64,000 nt of DNA. Origin: Streptomyces regalis (lineage in GTDB: Bacteria > Actinomycetota > Actinomycetes > Streptomycetales > Streptomycetaceae). Numbering within the stretch: position 1 is the first letter of the stretch; each line of letters begins with the position of its first letter. This document shows positions 33,254-42,172 of the stretch, piece after piece. A model generated the notes under the pieces. That model saw only the letters and a list, made by a program, of their open reading frames with translations, did not search any database and was not told the origin of the DNA. A program made the translations under genes and the position numbers. The stretch spans positions 62,001 through 126,000 of the forward strand of contig NZ_LLZG01000115.1 in the NCBI RefSeq assembly GCF_001509475.1, in the 5' to 3' direction.

Positions 33254-34327
33254 ATGAGTGCTACTCCCCTCCGCGTCGGCCTGGTCGGCTACGGCCTCGC
33301 AGGCTCCGTCTTCCACGCCCCGCTGATCGCCACCACCGAGGGGCTCGCCCTGGACACGGTGGTCACGTCGAACCCCGAGCGGCAGGAGCAGGCCCGCGCC
33401 GAGCACCCGGACGTACGGCTCGCCGCCACCCCCGACGAGCTGCTCGCCCGCGCCGCCGACCTCGACCTGGTCGTCCTCGCGTCCCCGAACAAGACGCACG
33501 TCCCGCTCGCGACCGCCGCCCTGAAGGCCGGCCTCCCGGTCGTCGTGGACAAGCCGATCGCCGGCACGGCAGCCGAGGCACGCGAACTGGCGGCGCTGGC
33601 CGAGGAGCGCGGCCTGCTGCTCTCCGTCTTCCAGAACCGCCGCTGGGACAATGACTTCCTGACCCTGCGCCGGCTCCTGGCCGAGGGCGAGCTGGGCGAC
33701 GTATGGCGCTTCGAGTCCCGCTTCGAGCGCTGGCGGCCCCAACTCAAGGGCGGCTGGCGGGAGTCCGGCGACCCGGCAGAGATCGGAGGTCTGCTCTACG
33801 ACCTCGGCAGCCATCTCGTCGACCAGGCACTGGTCCTGTTCGGCCCCGTCACGCAGGTGTACGCCGAGTCCGACGTCCGCCGCTCCGGCGCCGAGACGGA
33901 CGACGACACGTTCATCGCCCTCACGCACGCCGGCGGCGTCCGCTCCCACCTGTACGCCTCCGCGACGACCGCCCAGCTCGGCCCTCGTTTCCGGGTGCTG
34001 GGCTCGAAGGCGGGCTATGTGAAGTACGGCCTGGACCCGCAGGAGGCGGCACTGCGGGAGGGGCAGCGCCCGGACACCGCTGCCGCGTGGGGCACGGAAC
34101 CCGAGTCGTTGTGGGGCCGGGTGGGTTCCGGAGAGTCCCCCCAGACGGGCGGCGGCCGCGTCGAACCCACCGTCCCCGGCGACTACCCCGCTTACTATGC
34201 GGCCGTGGCAAAGGCTCTGCTGGACGGCGGCCCCAACCCGGTGACGGCGCTGGAGGCGGCATCCGCCCTCGACGTACTGGAGGCGGCGCGTCGTTCGGCC
34301 CGTGACCAAGTGGCGGTGAAGCTGTGA
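33254..34327 (+). CDS. Gfo/Idh/MocA-family oxidoreductase
   Basis: A 357-residue NAD(P)-dependent sugar or inositol-type dehydrogenase. Rossmann start LRVGLVGYGLAGSVFHAPLI, then VLASPNKTHVPLA and the catalytic VVVDKPIA (Lys), with the C-terminal domain containing GGLLYDLGSHLVDQAL (His). Its partner overlaps by four bases downstream (GTGA). Control by the divergent ROK protein suggests a sugar or polyol substrate. Confidence 0.9.
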   Translation: MSATPLRVGLVGYGLAGSVFHAPLIATTEGLALDTVVTSNPERQEQARAEHPDVRLAATPDELLARAADLDLVVLASPNKTHVPLATAALKAGLPVVVDKPIAGTAAEARELAALAEERGLLLSVFQNRRWDNDFLTLRRLLAEGELGDVWRFESRFERWRPQLKGGWRESGDPAEIGGLLYDLGSHLVDQALVLFGPVTQVYAESDVRRSGAETDDDTFIALTHAGGVRSHLYASATTAQLGPRFRVLGSKAGYVKYGLDPQEAALREGQRPDTAAAWGTEPESLWGRVGSGESPQTGGGRVEPTVPGDYPAYYAAVAKALLDGGPNPVTALEAASALDVLEAARRSARDQVAVKL

Positions 34328-34851
34328 CGCACAAGCAGTCGCACCAGACGCACAACCCGGAACTCACCCCGAGGTTCCACCCGGAGATCACCCCGCCCCT
34401 GGAGGAGCTGGAGGCCCAGGAACGCCGTCTGGTCTTCCGCCGGTTCACCTACGACGACGCCTGGGCCCTCGGCTCCCTCCTGGTCGAGATGGCCCGCGAG
34501 CGCCAGGCCCCGGTCGCCATCGACATCCACCGCGCGGGCCAGCAGCTCTTCCACGCGGCCCTCCCCGGCTCCACCCCCGACAACGACGCCTGGATCGCCC
34601 GCAAACGCCGGGTGGTGGAGCGCTACGGCGCCTCGTCGTACGTCGTCGGCGCCCGCTTCCGGGCCAAGGGCACGACGTTCGAGGACTCGTCCCGCCTGGA
34701 CCCGGACACGTACGCGGCCCATGGGGGCTCGTTCCCGATCAACGTCGAGGGCGTCGGCGTGATCGGGTCGGTGACGGTGAGCGGGTTGCCGCAGCTGGAG
34801 GACCACAGGTTCGTGGTGGAGGCGCTGGAGGAGTTCCTGAGCAAGCGGTAA
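34324..34851 (+). CDS. UPF0303 / heme-degrading-domain family protein
   Basis: A 175-residue cytosolic protein of the GlcG/HbpS-like, YBR137W-type family (FTYDDAWALGSLLVEMARER, VAIDIHRAGQQLFHAALPG, HGGSFPINVEGVGVIGSVTVSG). The reaction is not established; relatives bind heme or small molecules. GTG at 34324 overlaps the oxidoreductase stop, so they are co-translated. Confidence 0.82.
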   Translation: MTHKQSHQTHNPELTPRFHPEITPPLEELEAQERRLVFRRFTYDDAWALGSLLVEMARERQAPVAIDIHRAGQQLFHAALPGSTPDNDAWIARKRRVVERYGASSYVVGARFRAKGTTFEDSSRLDPDTYAAHGGSFPINVEGVGVIGSVTVSGLPQLEDHRFVVEALEEFLSKR

Positions 34852-34869
34852 GGGCAACGCCCACGTCTT

Positions 34870-34948
34870 CAGGGGCGCGGGGCTGTATCGATATGCGGCT
34901 CCGCCGCGTGGGCGCGAGCAACCACGAAACCACCCGCAGTCGCCGAAC
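34870..34948. repeat. 79-bp Streptomyces interspersed repeat, copy 2 (intergenic)
   Basis: Begins CAGGGGCGCGGGGCTGTATC and ends CGCCGAAC. It occupies the gap between two convergent genes, the normal place for this element, in the same orientation as the copy inside the permease gene at 26906-26984. Confidence 0.8.
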
Positions 34949-34967
34949 AAGCGCAGTCCCCCACCCC

Positions 34968-35825
34968 TTAGGCGTCCTTGAACTCCTGCCGCTGACGACC
35001 AAGCCCCTCGATCTCCAGCTCAACAACATCCCCGGCCCGCAAGAACGGCTTCGGCTCAGGCTCCCCCAGAGCCACCCCCGCCGGCGTACCCGTGTTGATG
35101 ACGTCACCGGGATACAGCGTCATGAACTGACTGACGTACCGCACGACTTCCGCCACCGGGAAGATCTGCTCCGCCGTGGTCCCGTCCTGCTTCAGCTCAC
35201 CGTTGACCCACAGTTTCAGCGACAGATTCTGCGGATCCGGCACCTCGTCCGAGGTCACCAGCCACGGCCCCAGCGGGTTGAACGTCTCGCAGTTCTTCCC
35301 CTTGTCCCAGGTCCCGCCCCGCTCGATCTGGAACTCCCGCTCGGACACGTCGTGCGCCACCGCGTACCCCGCGACATGCGCGAGCGCCTCCTCGGCCGAC
35401 TCCAGATACCGGGCCGTACGTCCGATGACGACCGCGAGCTCGACCTCCCAGTCCGTCTTCGTCGACCGCCTCGGCACGAGCACCGTGTCATGGGGGCCCA
35501 CGACGGTGTCCGCGGCCTTGAAGAAGATGACCGGCTCGGCGGGCGGCTCGGCGCCGGTCTCGCGGGCGTGGTCGTGGTAGTTCAGCCCGATGCACACGAT
35601 CTTGCCGATACGTGCCAGCGGCGGCCCGACCCGCAGCCCGGTCGCGTCCAGTGCGGGCAGCTCACCGGCGTCCGCGGCGGCGCGGATCCGGCCGAGCGCG
35701 GCGTCGTCGGCGAGCAGCGGTCCGTCGATGTCCGGCACGACGCCCGACAGGTCCCGCAGGGCCCCCTCGGCGTCCAGCAGCGCGGGACGCTCCGCTCCAG
35801 CCGTACCGACTCGCAGCAGCTTCAT
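34968..35825 (-). CDS. Fumarylacetoacetate-hydrolase-family protein
   Basis: A 285-residue FAH-superfamily enzyme: metal ligands in KTDWEVELAVVIG and the YAVAHDVSER segment, active-site GLNYHDHARETG, and DVINTGTPAGV near the end. Members hydrolyse or decarboxylate beta-diketo acids or act as hydratases in aromatic breakdown. The ATG at 35825 has GGGAG upstream. It stands alone between opposite or unrelated genes. Confidence 0.88.
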   Translation of the reverse strand: MKLLRVGTAGAERPALLDAEGALRDLSGVVPDIDGPLLADDAALGRIRAAADAGELPALDATGLRVGPPLARIGKIVCIGLNYHDHARETGAEPPAEPVIFFKAADTVVGPHDTVLVPRRSTKTDWEVELAVVIGRTARYLESAEEALAHVAGYAVAHDVSEREFQIERGGTWDKGKNCETFNPLGPWLVTSDEVPDPQNLSLKLWVNGELKQDGTTAEQIFPVAEVVRYVSQFMTLYPGDVINTGTPAGVALGEPEPKPFLRAGDVVELEIEGLGRQRQEFKDA

Positions 35826-35962
35826 GATCACAATCTCCCTCGATCGCGGGCGCCCGCCGATGGGTGCAGCCATCGGAGGACTGGTCGATCCTCCAAGGTC
35901 GACGGCCATCCCGCAATAGCTGGTTCACGTACTGGACCGTAGGGCCCGCGGGCGCCACCCTT

Positions 35963-36010
35963 GTGATCAGCAACGTGCTCAGCGATGTGGTCAGCAATGT
36001 GGTCAGCGAT
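35963..36010. repeat. Four 12-bp tandem units over the yidC stop
   Basis: GTGATCAGCAAC, GTGCTCAGCGAT, GTGGTCAGCAAT and GTGGTCAGCGAT follow directly. On the gene strand the first unit contains the TGA stop of the YidC paralogue, so the rest lies in its 3' untranslated region. Confidence 0.85.
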
Positions 36011-36716
36011 AAAGCGCGGCCCGCTCCACCGCGCTCCACGTCGTGCTGGTCACCACGTACAGCGCGGCCGCCAGCGGCACCACCGCCACCGTGAAGAGCG
36101 TGAAGAAGGACATGAACGGCATCACCTTGCTCACGGCCCCCATCCCCGGCACCGGCTCACCGTCGACCACCGGCACCGCCGGATTCGTGGCCATCATCCG
36201 CTTCGTACGGCCGTAGTTGAACGCGGCGACGCAGGCGACGACCACGAACAACCCGAGATACACGAGCCCCGCACCCCCGAACACCCCACCGTCGCCGAGC
36301 GCGTCCTTCCAGTGGTCGCCGAGGGGCGCGGCGAACAGCTGGTGCGTGAGCAGTTCGTTCGTCTGCCCGCCGATCGTCGTGTTCGAGAACAGGTGGTAGA
36401 GCAGGAAGAACGCGGGCAGCTGGAACAGGCTCGGCAGGCAGCCGGACAGCGGCGACACCTTTTCCTCGGCGTGCAGTGCGAGTACGGCCTTCTGCAGTTT
36501 CTCGGGGTCCTTCGCGTGCTTCTTCCGCAGCTCGGCGATCTTCGGCTGCAGTTCGGTACGGGCCTTCTGCCCGCGCGCCGCCGCCCGGGACAAGGGGTGG
36601 ACGAGGAGTCGTACGAACGCGGTGAACAGGACGATCGCCGCGGCGGCCGCGGACGCGCCGAACAGGGGGTTGAGCAGGTCGGCGAGTTGCTGAACAAGAT
36701 CGGCGAAAACAGACAT
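36003..36716 (-). CDS. YidC/Oxa1-type membrane insertase (second copy)
   Basis: A 237-residue insertase with about five membrane segments (first ASAAAAAIVLFTAFVRLLVHP, with the functional Arg in the first core helix), a hydrophilic coiled loop (ARTELQPKIAELRKKHAKDP), and SGCLPSLFQLPAFFLLYHLF. It lacks the long periplasmic domain of Gram-negative YidC. Streptomyces has another copy by the replication origin; this one sits with a small membrane protein and a sortase. Confidence 0.88.
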   Translation of the reverse strand: MSVFADLVQQLADLLNPLFGASAAAAAIVLFTAFVRLLVHPLSRAAARGQKARTELQPKIAELRKKHAKDPEKLQKAVLALHAEEKVSPLSGCLPSLFQLPAFFLLYHLFSNTTIGGQTNELLTHQLFAAPLGDHWKDALGDGGVFGGAGLVYLGLFVVVACVAAFNYGRTKRMMATNPAVPVVDGEPVPGMGAVSKVMPFMSFFTLFTVAVVPLAAALYVVTSTTWSAVERAALYR

Positions 36717-36823
36717 GGGTGAGCCCTCCGAGGGTCTCGTCGTGCCGGAACAGGACATGTCGGAACAGACATGGCGGCATGACGAACCGGGCGAGGGCAG
36801 ACCCCTGGTGCGGTGCGGGTGCC

Positions 36824-37135
36824 CTACGCGACGGTCGCCGGGAGGGCGTGCCCGGGTGCCCTGGGCCGCGGCCGGCCCGAGGCGTCGGGGTCGCGTTGCG
36901 GCAGGAAGGCCGTACGGCGGGCACGGTCGCGGATGGCCGTACGCACCCGGGTGGGCGGCATGGCGGGCGCGGCGCGCGAGGCGAGGAGGGAGCAGACCGC
37001 GAACGCGGAACCGGCGGCGGCGGTCGCGGCGAGCGCGACGGTCGCGGAGAGGCTGCCGGTGTCGAGCAGGACGATCTCGAGGAAGAGGAGCAGCAACACG
37101 GCAGCGGGACGCAGATTCGCCGACTTCCGCATCAT
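36824..37135 (-). CDS. Small membrane protein (DUF6412-like)
   Basis: A 103-residue protein with two hydrophobic segments (PAAVLLLLFLEIVLLDTG and ATVALAATAAAGSAFAVCSL) and a basic, Pro/Arg-rich C-terminal tail. It starts MMRKSANLRP with a GAGGGG site upstream. It is 107 bp upstream of yidC in the same direction. Its function is unknown; the family assignment is tentative. Confidence 0.6.
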   Translation of the reverse strand: MMRKSANLRPAAVLLLLFLEIVLLDTGSLSATVALAATAAAGSAFAVCSLLASRAAPAMPPTRVRTAIRDRARRTAFLPQRDPDASGRPRPRAPGHALPATVA

Positions 37136-37201
37136 CGGCGCCCCTCCCCTCGTACGGCTCGCTTCGTCGACCAGGCATTTCGCCGGGCGCTCGTCCTGAT
37201 G

Positions 37202-37984
37202 TTACCGGGGCCGCATGGAGACGAGCTTGCCCCATACCACCAGCCGGTATTTCGACGTGTACTCCGGCGTGCAGGTGGTGAGGGTGAGGTAGTAGCCGGG
37301 GTCGTCGTAGCCGTAGCCGGGCCTGACGGTGGAGCGCGGGACCGGGCGGATCACGCTCCCGTCACGGGCGGCGGTCCGCGGCAACGTCGCGTCGACGGCG
37401 TACGTATACGTCGCGCTCCTCGTCTCGACCCGCACGGTGTCCTGGGGCGCGAGCCGGTCGATGTACCGGAAGGGCTCGCCGTGGGTGTTGCGGTGCCCGG
37501 CGAGGGCGAAGTTGCCGGCCTGGCCCGGCTGTTGGGTGCCGGGGTAGTGGCCGACGTAGCCCTTGTCGAGGACCCCGCTCTTGCTGATGCCCTCGGCGAC
37601 GGGGACGCGGAGGTGGAGGCGGGGGATGGTGAGGATGGCGTAGGCCTGGGACCAGTCGGGTTCCGGGGCGGTGGCGGCGGACCTTCGCCGGTCGCCGGCG
37701 GACTGCTCGGGCGAGCCGGTGGACGCGGGCGCGGGCGGAGTCGTCGCCGCCGGTGGGGCCGTACGGGGGTCGCCGCCTCCCCCGTCCCAGGCCCGCTCCA
37801 GCGCCCTGACCTCCCGCTCGGCGCCCGCCCTGGCCTCCCGGTTGGTCCACCACACCTGATGCACGACCAGCAGCACGAGCACCACCCCGACGGTGACGAG
37901 AACCTCCCCACCACCCCACAGCACCCGCCGCCGCAGGGCACGCCGCCGAAGACCGCTGTGCTGCACGACGCGAACCCGCACCAT
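37202..37984 (-). CDS. Class E sortase
   Basis: A 260-residue transpeptidase anchored by one N-terminal membrane segment (EVLVTVGVVLVLLVVHQVW), a long Pro/Ala/Thr linker, and a catalytic domain with His in FALAGHRNTHGEPF, Cys in LTLTTCTPEYTS and Arg in KYRLVVWG. It attaches LAxTG-tagged proteins to peptidoglycan; such a substrate is encoded at 30797. The ATG at 37984 has GGAGGAGG in front. Confidence 0.9.
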   Translation of the reverse strand: MVRVRVVQHSGLRRRALRRRVLWGGGEVLVTVGVVLVLLVVHQVWWTNREARAGAEREVRALERAWDGGGGDPRTAPPAATTPPAPASTGSPEQSAGDRRRSAATAPEPDWSQAYAILTIPRLHLRVPVAEGISKSGVLDKGYVGHYPGTQQPGQAGNFALAGHRNTHGEPFRYIDRLAPQDTVRVETRSATYTYAVDATLPRTAARDGSVIRPVPRSTVRPGYGYDDPGYYLTLTTCTPEYTSKYRLVVWGKLVSMRPR

Positions 37985-38052
37985 CCGAGAGCCTCCTCCA
38001 CCGGGGCCGCCCGCACGACAAAGGGGCGGGGCGCACGATAAGGGGCGGGGCG

Positions 38053-38152
38053 CGAGGTCTCCAGAGCCGTACGCGACCGAGGTCTCCATCGCCGTACGCG
38101 ACCGGGGTCTCCAGAGCCGTACGCAACCCAGTCCCGATACCCCTACGCACCC
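38053..38152. repeat. 25-bp tandem repeat, three good units and a decayed fourth
   Basis: Units beginning CGAGGTCTCCAGAGCCGTAC at 38053, 38078 and 38103, each ending CGCGAC or CGCAAC, and a decayed copy to 38152. They lie in the 343-bp gap between the sortase start and the GH30 gene; the rest of that gap must hold both promoters. Confidence 0.88.
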
Positions 38153-38327
38153 AGCCACGTCCGGCCCCCCGAACACTCCCCTCAAACTTCCTCCACAGGT
38201 TTGAGAAAGGGCTGTCGGAACTCTCGACAACCTCATACGCCACACCCGATGCTTCCTGTCGGCATCAGCGGGACAGGCCACGACGCCGGTTCGACGACGA
38301 CCGGCCGTTGAACGAAGCGGAGAAGTC

Positions 38328-39800
38328 ATGATCCGGCGCAGAACTCTGCTGGCGGCGACAGGCGGCGCATTCCTCGGCAGCGCCCTGGCGACAGGCACCG
38401 CACACGCGGACGCGACCATCGCCGTCAACCCCGGCACGTCGTACGGCACCTGGGAGGGCTGGGGCACGTCCCTGGCCTGGTGGGCCAACGTCTTCGGCAA
38501 CCGGAACGACTTCGCCGACCTCTTCTTCACCACCAACTCGGTGACCTACAACGGCACGACACTGCCCGGCCTCGGCCTCAACATCGCCCGCTACAACCTC
38601 GGCGCGTGCAGCTGGAACACCGTGAACGGCGAGTCGATGGTCAAGTCGGCGAACATCCCCGGCTTCAAGCAGATCGAGGGCTTCTGGCAGGACTGGAACA
38701 ACGAGGACCCCGCCTCCTCGGCCTGGGACTGGACGGCGGACGCCACTCAGCGCGCGATGCTGCAGAAGGCGACGCAGCGAGGCGCGACGACGGAGCTGTT
38801 CGCGAACTCCCCCATGTGGTGGATGTGCAAGAACCACAACCCGTCGGGCGCCGCGGACGGCGGCAACAACCTCCAGACCTGGAACTACCGCCAGCACGCG
38901 TCCCACCTGGCGGCCACAGCCCTGTACGCCCGGAACAACTGGGGCGTGAACTTCGCGACGGTCGACCCCTTCAACGAACCGGCCTCCACCTGGTGGACCG
39001 CCACCGGAACCCAGGAGGGCTGCCACATGGACCCGGCGGTCCAGGCGGCCGTACTCCCGTACATGCGCAGCGAGTTGGACAAGCGAGGCCTGACCGGCGT
39101 ACGGGTCTCGGCATCGGACGAGACGAACTACGACACGGCCCGCTCCACCTGGGCGTCCTTCGGCTCCTCCACCAAGGCCCTGGTCAACCAGGTCAACGTG
39201 CACGGCTACCAGGGCTCCGGCGGCCGCAGAGACCTCCTCTACACGGACGTGGTCACCACATCCGGCAAGAAACTCTGGAACTCGGAAACGGGCGACAGCG
39301 ACGGCACGGGCCTGACCATGGCGTCGAACCTCTGCTACGACTTCCGCTGGCTGCACCCCACCGCCTGGTGCTACTGGCAGGTCATGGACCCGTCGACGGG
39401 CTGGGCGATGATCGCGTACGACGCGAACACCTTGCAGCCGACGACGATCCAGCCGAAGTACTACGTGATGGCCCAGTTCAGCCGCCACATCCGCCCGGGG
39501 ATGCGGATCCTCGACACGGGCGTGAGCTACGCGGCAGCGGCCTACGACGCGTCGGCGCGCCGCCTGGTGATCGTCGCGGTGAACACGTCGACGTCGGCCC
39601 AGACCCTCACCTTCGACCTTTCCCGCTTCACGACGGTCTCCGGCGGCTCGGGCGGCCTGGTCCCGCGCTGGAACACGGTGACGACGGGCGGGGACCAGTA
39701 CCGGGCGTACTCGAACACCTTCCTGAGCGGGAAGTCGGTGGCGGTGCCGTTCTCGGCGAAGTCGGTGCAGACGTTGCAGATCGACGGGGTGGTGATCTGA
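38328..39800 (+). CDS. Secreted GH30-family glycoside hydrolase (endo-beta-1,6-galactanase type)
   Basis: A 490-residue enzyme. A Tat signal (MIRRRTLLAATGGAFLG) directs export. The barrel starts GTWEGWGTSLAWWANVFGN; the acid/base Glu is in DPFNEPAST and the nucleophile Glu in LWNSETGDSDG; a C-terminal beta-sandwich (SYAAAAYDASARRLVIVAVN) follows. Closest relatives cleave beta-1,6-galactan side chains of plant arabinogalactans. It faces a solute-binding lipoprotein gene that could take up a released sugar. Confidence 0.88.
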   Translation: MIRRRTLLAATGGAFLGSALATGTAHADATIAVNPGTSYGTWEGWGTSLAWWANVFGNRNDFADLFFTTNSVTYNGTTLPGLGLNIARYNLGACSWNTVNGESMVKSANIPGFKQIEGFWQDWNNEDPASSAWDWTADATQRAMLQKATQRGATTELFANSPMWWMCKNHNPSGAADGGNNLQTWNYRQHASHLAATALYARNNWGVNFATVDPFNEPASTWWTATGTQEGCHMDPAVQAAVLPYMRSELDKRGLTGVRVSASDETNYDTARSTWASFGSSTKALVNQVNVHGYQGSGGRRDLLYTDVVTTSGKKLWNSETGDSDGTGLTMASNLCYDFRWLHPTAWCYWQVMDPSTGWAMIAYDANTLQPTTIQPKYYVMAQFSRHIRPGMRILDTGVSYAAAAYDASARRLVIVAVNTSTSAQTLTFDLSRFTTVSGGSGGLVPRWNTVTTGGDQYRAYSNTFLSGKSVAVPFSAKSVQTLQIDGVVI

Positions 39801-39829
39801 TCCGACGCGGCGGATGTGACCCGGTAGGC

Positions 39830-39872
39830 GAACCGGGGTCCGGCCGGTCCCCTACCGGTCAGACCCCGGTTC
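39830..39872. terminator. Hairpin between GH30 and binding-protein genes
   Basis: GAACCGGGGTC (39830-39840) pairs with GACCCCGGTTC (39862-39872) around a nested CCGGT/ACCGG stem. It separates two convergent genes and overlaps the last codons of the minus-strand one. Confidence 0.75.
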
Positions 39873-41247
39873 GGTCCCGGTCCCGGTCCCGCTCTCTGTC
39901 CCGGTCCCTGTAGCCCCCGCCGTCAACCACGTCGTTCGCGAAGATCTGGGCCTTCGCCAGCGCCTCGTCGACCGACTGCCGGCCGGCGATCGCCGCGGAG
40001 ATCTCCGCGGCCACCCGGCCCCCGAGGCCCGCGTACTCCGGGATACCGACGTACGACGTTCCCGTCCACGGCTGCCGGTGCAGGCCGGGCCGGGTGAGAT
40101 TCACGGCGTTGAGTGCGTTCAGCGTCGGTTGGAGAAACGCCCGGGCGGCGTTCCTGTACGGAGGAAGCCGGTACGTGGACAGCCGGCTGCCGGGCGGCAC
40201 TCCGACCCAGCCGAGCCTTTCGCCGTAGAGCTTCAGGTACCGCTTCGATGTGGCCCAGGAGGCGAAATCCCAGGCGGCCTGCGGGTGCTTGGACGTGACC
40301 GGGATCGCCAGGGCCCATGTCCACAGCCATCCCGAACTGTCCGTACGCACCACCGGCGCCGGAGCGTAGCCGAGCTTGCCGGCGACCTTGCTGGTCTTGG
40401 GATCCTCAAGACGGCCGGCAAAGGAGGTGGTGTCGTACATCATGGCCGCCTTGCCCTGCTGCATCGCCGCCTGGCACCGGGCGGGCCCGGCTTCAAAGGC
40501 CCGGGACTCGCCGGAGCTGCGAACCAGGTCCACGTAGAACTGCACCGCCCGCCTGGTTTCGGGGGAGGTGAGTTGAGGGTTCCACTTCTCGTCGAACCAA
40601 CGGCCTCCGAAGGTCAGGATCACTGTGTTGAGCGGCAACAGGTCCAGCCAGACGGGGCCTCCACGCAGGCAGATTCCCGCGATGCCGTGTCCGGGATCGT
40701 CGAGCCTGGCCGCAAGCTCGGCGACCTGCTGCCAGGTCGGGCGTTCCGGCATGGTCAACCCGGCCTCGGCGAACACGTCCTTGCGGTACATCAGGAAGGA
40801 CGACTCCCCGTAGTACGGCACCGCATACAGGCCGCCCCGGTACGACAGCGCCGTGCGCACCACAGGAATGAAGTCCTGCACGTCGTAGTCGCCCTGGCTT
40901 GCCAGGACGTCGAGTCGAGTGAGCCAACCTCGCGAGGCCCAGATCGGCGCCTCCCACGGGCCGATGGAAACAACGTCGTAGCGGCCGTCCTCGTCGGCGA
41001 TGTCCTTGGGCAGCCGGTTCCGCAGCACACTCTCGGGGAGGAAATCGAACTTCACACGAATATGGGGATGGGTGCGCTGGAAGTCGCCGACGAGCCTCTC
41101 CATGTCCCGCGTGAAGTCGACGGACGCCACCGTGATCGTCGTGTCCTGCTCGTTCCTGTCGCAGGCGGCAGCGCCCAGCGCGCATGAGGCGAGCAAGGCT
41201 CCCACGACAGGGATACGTATGAGCTGCCCGATTCGCCTGTACGACAT
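39859..41247 (-). CDS. Orphan extracellular solute-binding lipoprotein (sugar type)
   Basis: A 462-residue family-1 binding protein with lipobox ALGAAACD and typical sugar-binder segments (TITVASVDFTRDMERLVGDF, YAVPYYGESSFLMYRKDVF, GKAAMMYDTTSFAG). No permease or ATPase gene is adjacent, so it must dock on a transporter encoded elsewhere. The C terminus ends in an alternating Arg/Asp tail (YRDRDRERDRDRDR) encoded by a hexamer-like repeat, which is unusual. The ATG at 41247 has GAGAGGAA upstream. Confidence 0.85.
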   Translation of the reverse strand: MSYRRIGQLIRIPVVGALLASCALGAAACDRNEQDTTITVASVDFTRDMERLVGDFQRTHPHIRVKFDFLPESVLRNRLPKDIADEDGRYDVVSIGPWEAPIWASRGWLTRLDVLASQGDYDVQDFIPVVRTALSYRGGLYAVPYYGESSFLMYRKDVFAEAGLTMPERPTWQQVAELAARLDDPGHGIAGICLRGGPVWLDLLPLNTVILTFGGRWFDEKWNPQLTSPETRRAVQFYVDLVRSSGESRAFEAGPARCQAAMQQGKAAMMYDTTSFAGRLEDPKTSKVAGKLGYAPAPVVRTDSSGWLWTWALAIPVTSKHPQAAWDFASWATSKRYLKLYGERLGWVGVPPGSRLSTYRLPPYRNAARAFLQPTLNALNAVNLTRPGLHRQPWTGTSYVGIPEYAGLGGRVAAEISAAIAGRQSVDEALAKAQIFANDVVDGGGYRDRDRERDRDRDRTGV

Positions 41248-41266
41248 CGGTTCCTCTCTGTGCTGT

Positions 41267-42172
41267 TCACTGCGGGAGCTGCTCCGAGCTCGCGAACGAA
41301 ACGTAGTCAGGCACGTTCAGGAGGCAGCCCGGCACCCGGTCCGCACTCGACACCCCGAAATACGTGGTGATCTGCCGTTCCCCCTCGGGGGGAACTCCCA
41401 TTCCCTGCGTCAGTGCGACCTTCCAGTGCGTCAGTCCGATCGCGTTGCTGTCCTGAAGGGGGTGATCCAGGGCGATGATCAAGGTGATGAACAGGCCGAT
41501 GAAGAGCGACAGGAAGCCGGTCAGTGCCACGTGGTCGATCAGTCTGACGCCGACAAGCGCCCAGGTCGCCCCAATGGTCACGAGCGCACCGCCGAAGAGG
41601 ACGAGATACAGCACAGGCAGCAGCCCGATGCTCACCTCCCCCTGCCGTTCGCGGCGAAGGTTGTTGTATTCGTTGAAGGCCTGGAGTGTGACGGACTGGG
41701 CATTCGATTCCTGCTCATTCCGCGGCTCGTAGAACATCAGAGATTCAAAAACGGCATCCAGTCGCCCCTGGTCCTCAACGATTTCGCCCCGCTGTTGCTG
41801 CGGCCAGACCTCATTGATCACATTCTCGGCGTAGTTCCGCACCTGCGATTGCAGCCGGCATCTGCGACTGTTGGGAAACGCCTGACCGGCGCGATAGACG
41901 GTGGTGAGTTGTGAAGCTTCCTCATTGACCAGCTTCTTCACCTCCACATGGTGCTCGTACGCCCCCACGGCAACGAGCCCGACCAGCAAGGCGTAAAAGG
42001 CGCCGACGACTTCGACGAGGAACTTGACGCGTTCGTTGTGCTCGGGATCCTCACCGAACCATCGGCGGACCCGGGAACGCGCGAGCAGGCCGCTCAGGCC
42101 GAAAACGATGAAGCCCCCGACCAGAAGCACAGCCTGGGACCAGAGCGTCAAATGCGCGAACCAACCAGGCAT
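41267..42172 (-). CDS. DUF4239 membrane protein (bestrophin-like)
   Basis: A 301-residue protein with two N-terminal and two central membrane segments (LWSQAVLLVGGFIVFGLSGL, FYALLVGLVAVGAYEHHVE; LLPVLYLVLFGGALVTIGAT, FLSLFIGLFITLIIALDHP). The layout and the NEEASQLTTVYRAGQAFP motif match DUF4239, distantly like bestrophin channels. No substrate is known. It is 19 bp upstream of the binding-lipoprotein start in the same direction; co-transcription is possible. The start could also be a few codons earlier. Confidence 0.75.
   Translation of the reverse strand: MPGWFAHLTLWSQAVLLVGGFIVFGLSGLLARSRVRRWFGEDPEHNERVKFLVEVVGAFYALLVGLVAVGAYEHHVEVKKLVNEEASQLTTVYRAGQAFPNSRRCRLQSQVRNYAENVINEVWPQQQRGEIVEDQGRLDAVFESLMFYEPRNEQESNAQSVTLQAFNEYNNLRRERQGEVSIGLLPVLYLVLFGGALVTIGATWALVGVRLIDHVALTGFLSLFIGLFITLIIALDHPLQDSNAIGLTHWKVALTQGMGVPPEGERQITTYFGVSSADRVPGCLLNVPDYVSFASSEQLPQ

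Noticed and set aside
38265..39488. Long antisense frame over the GH30 gene
   Set aside because: It is the complement of a well-supported GH30 enzyme and shows only codon-bias shadow composition.
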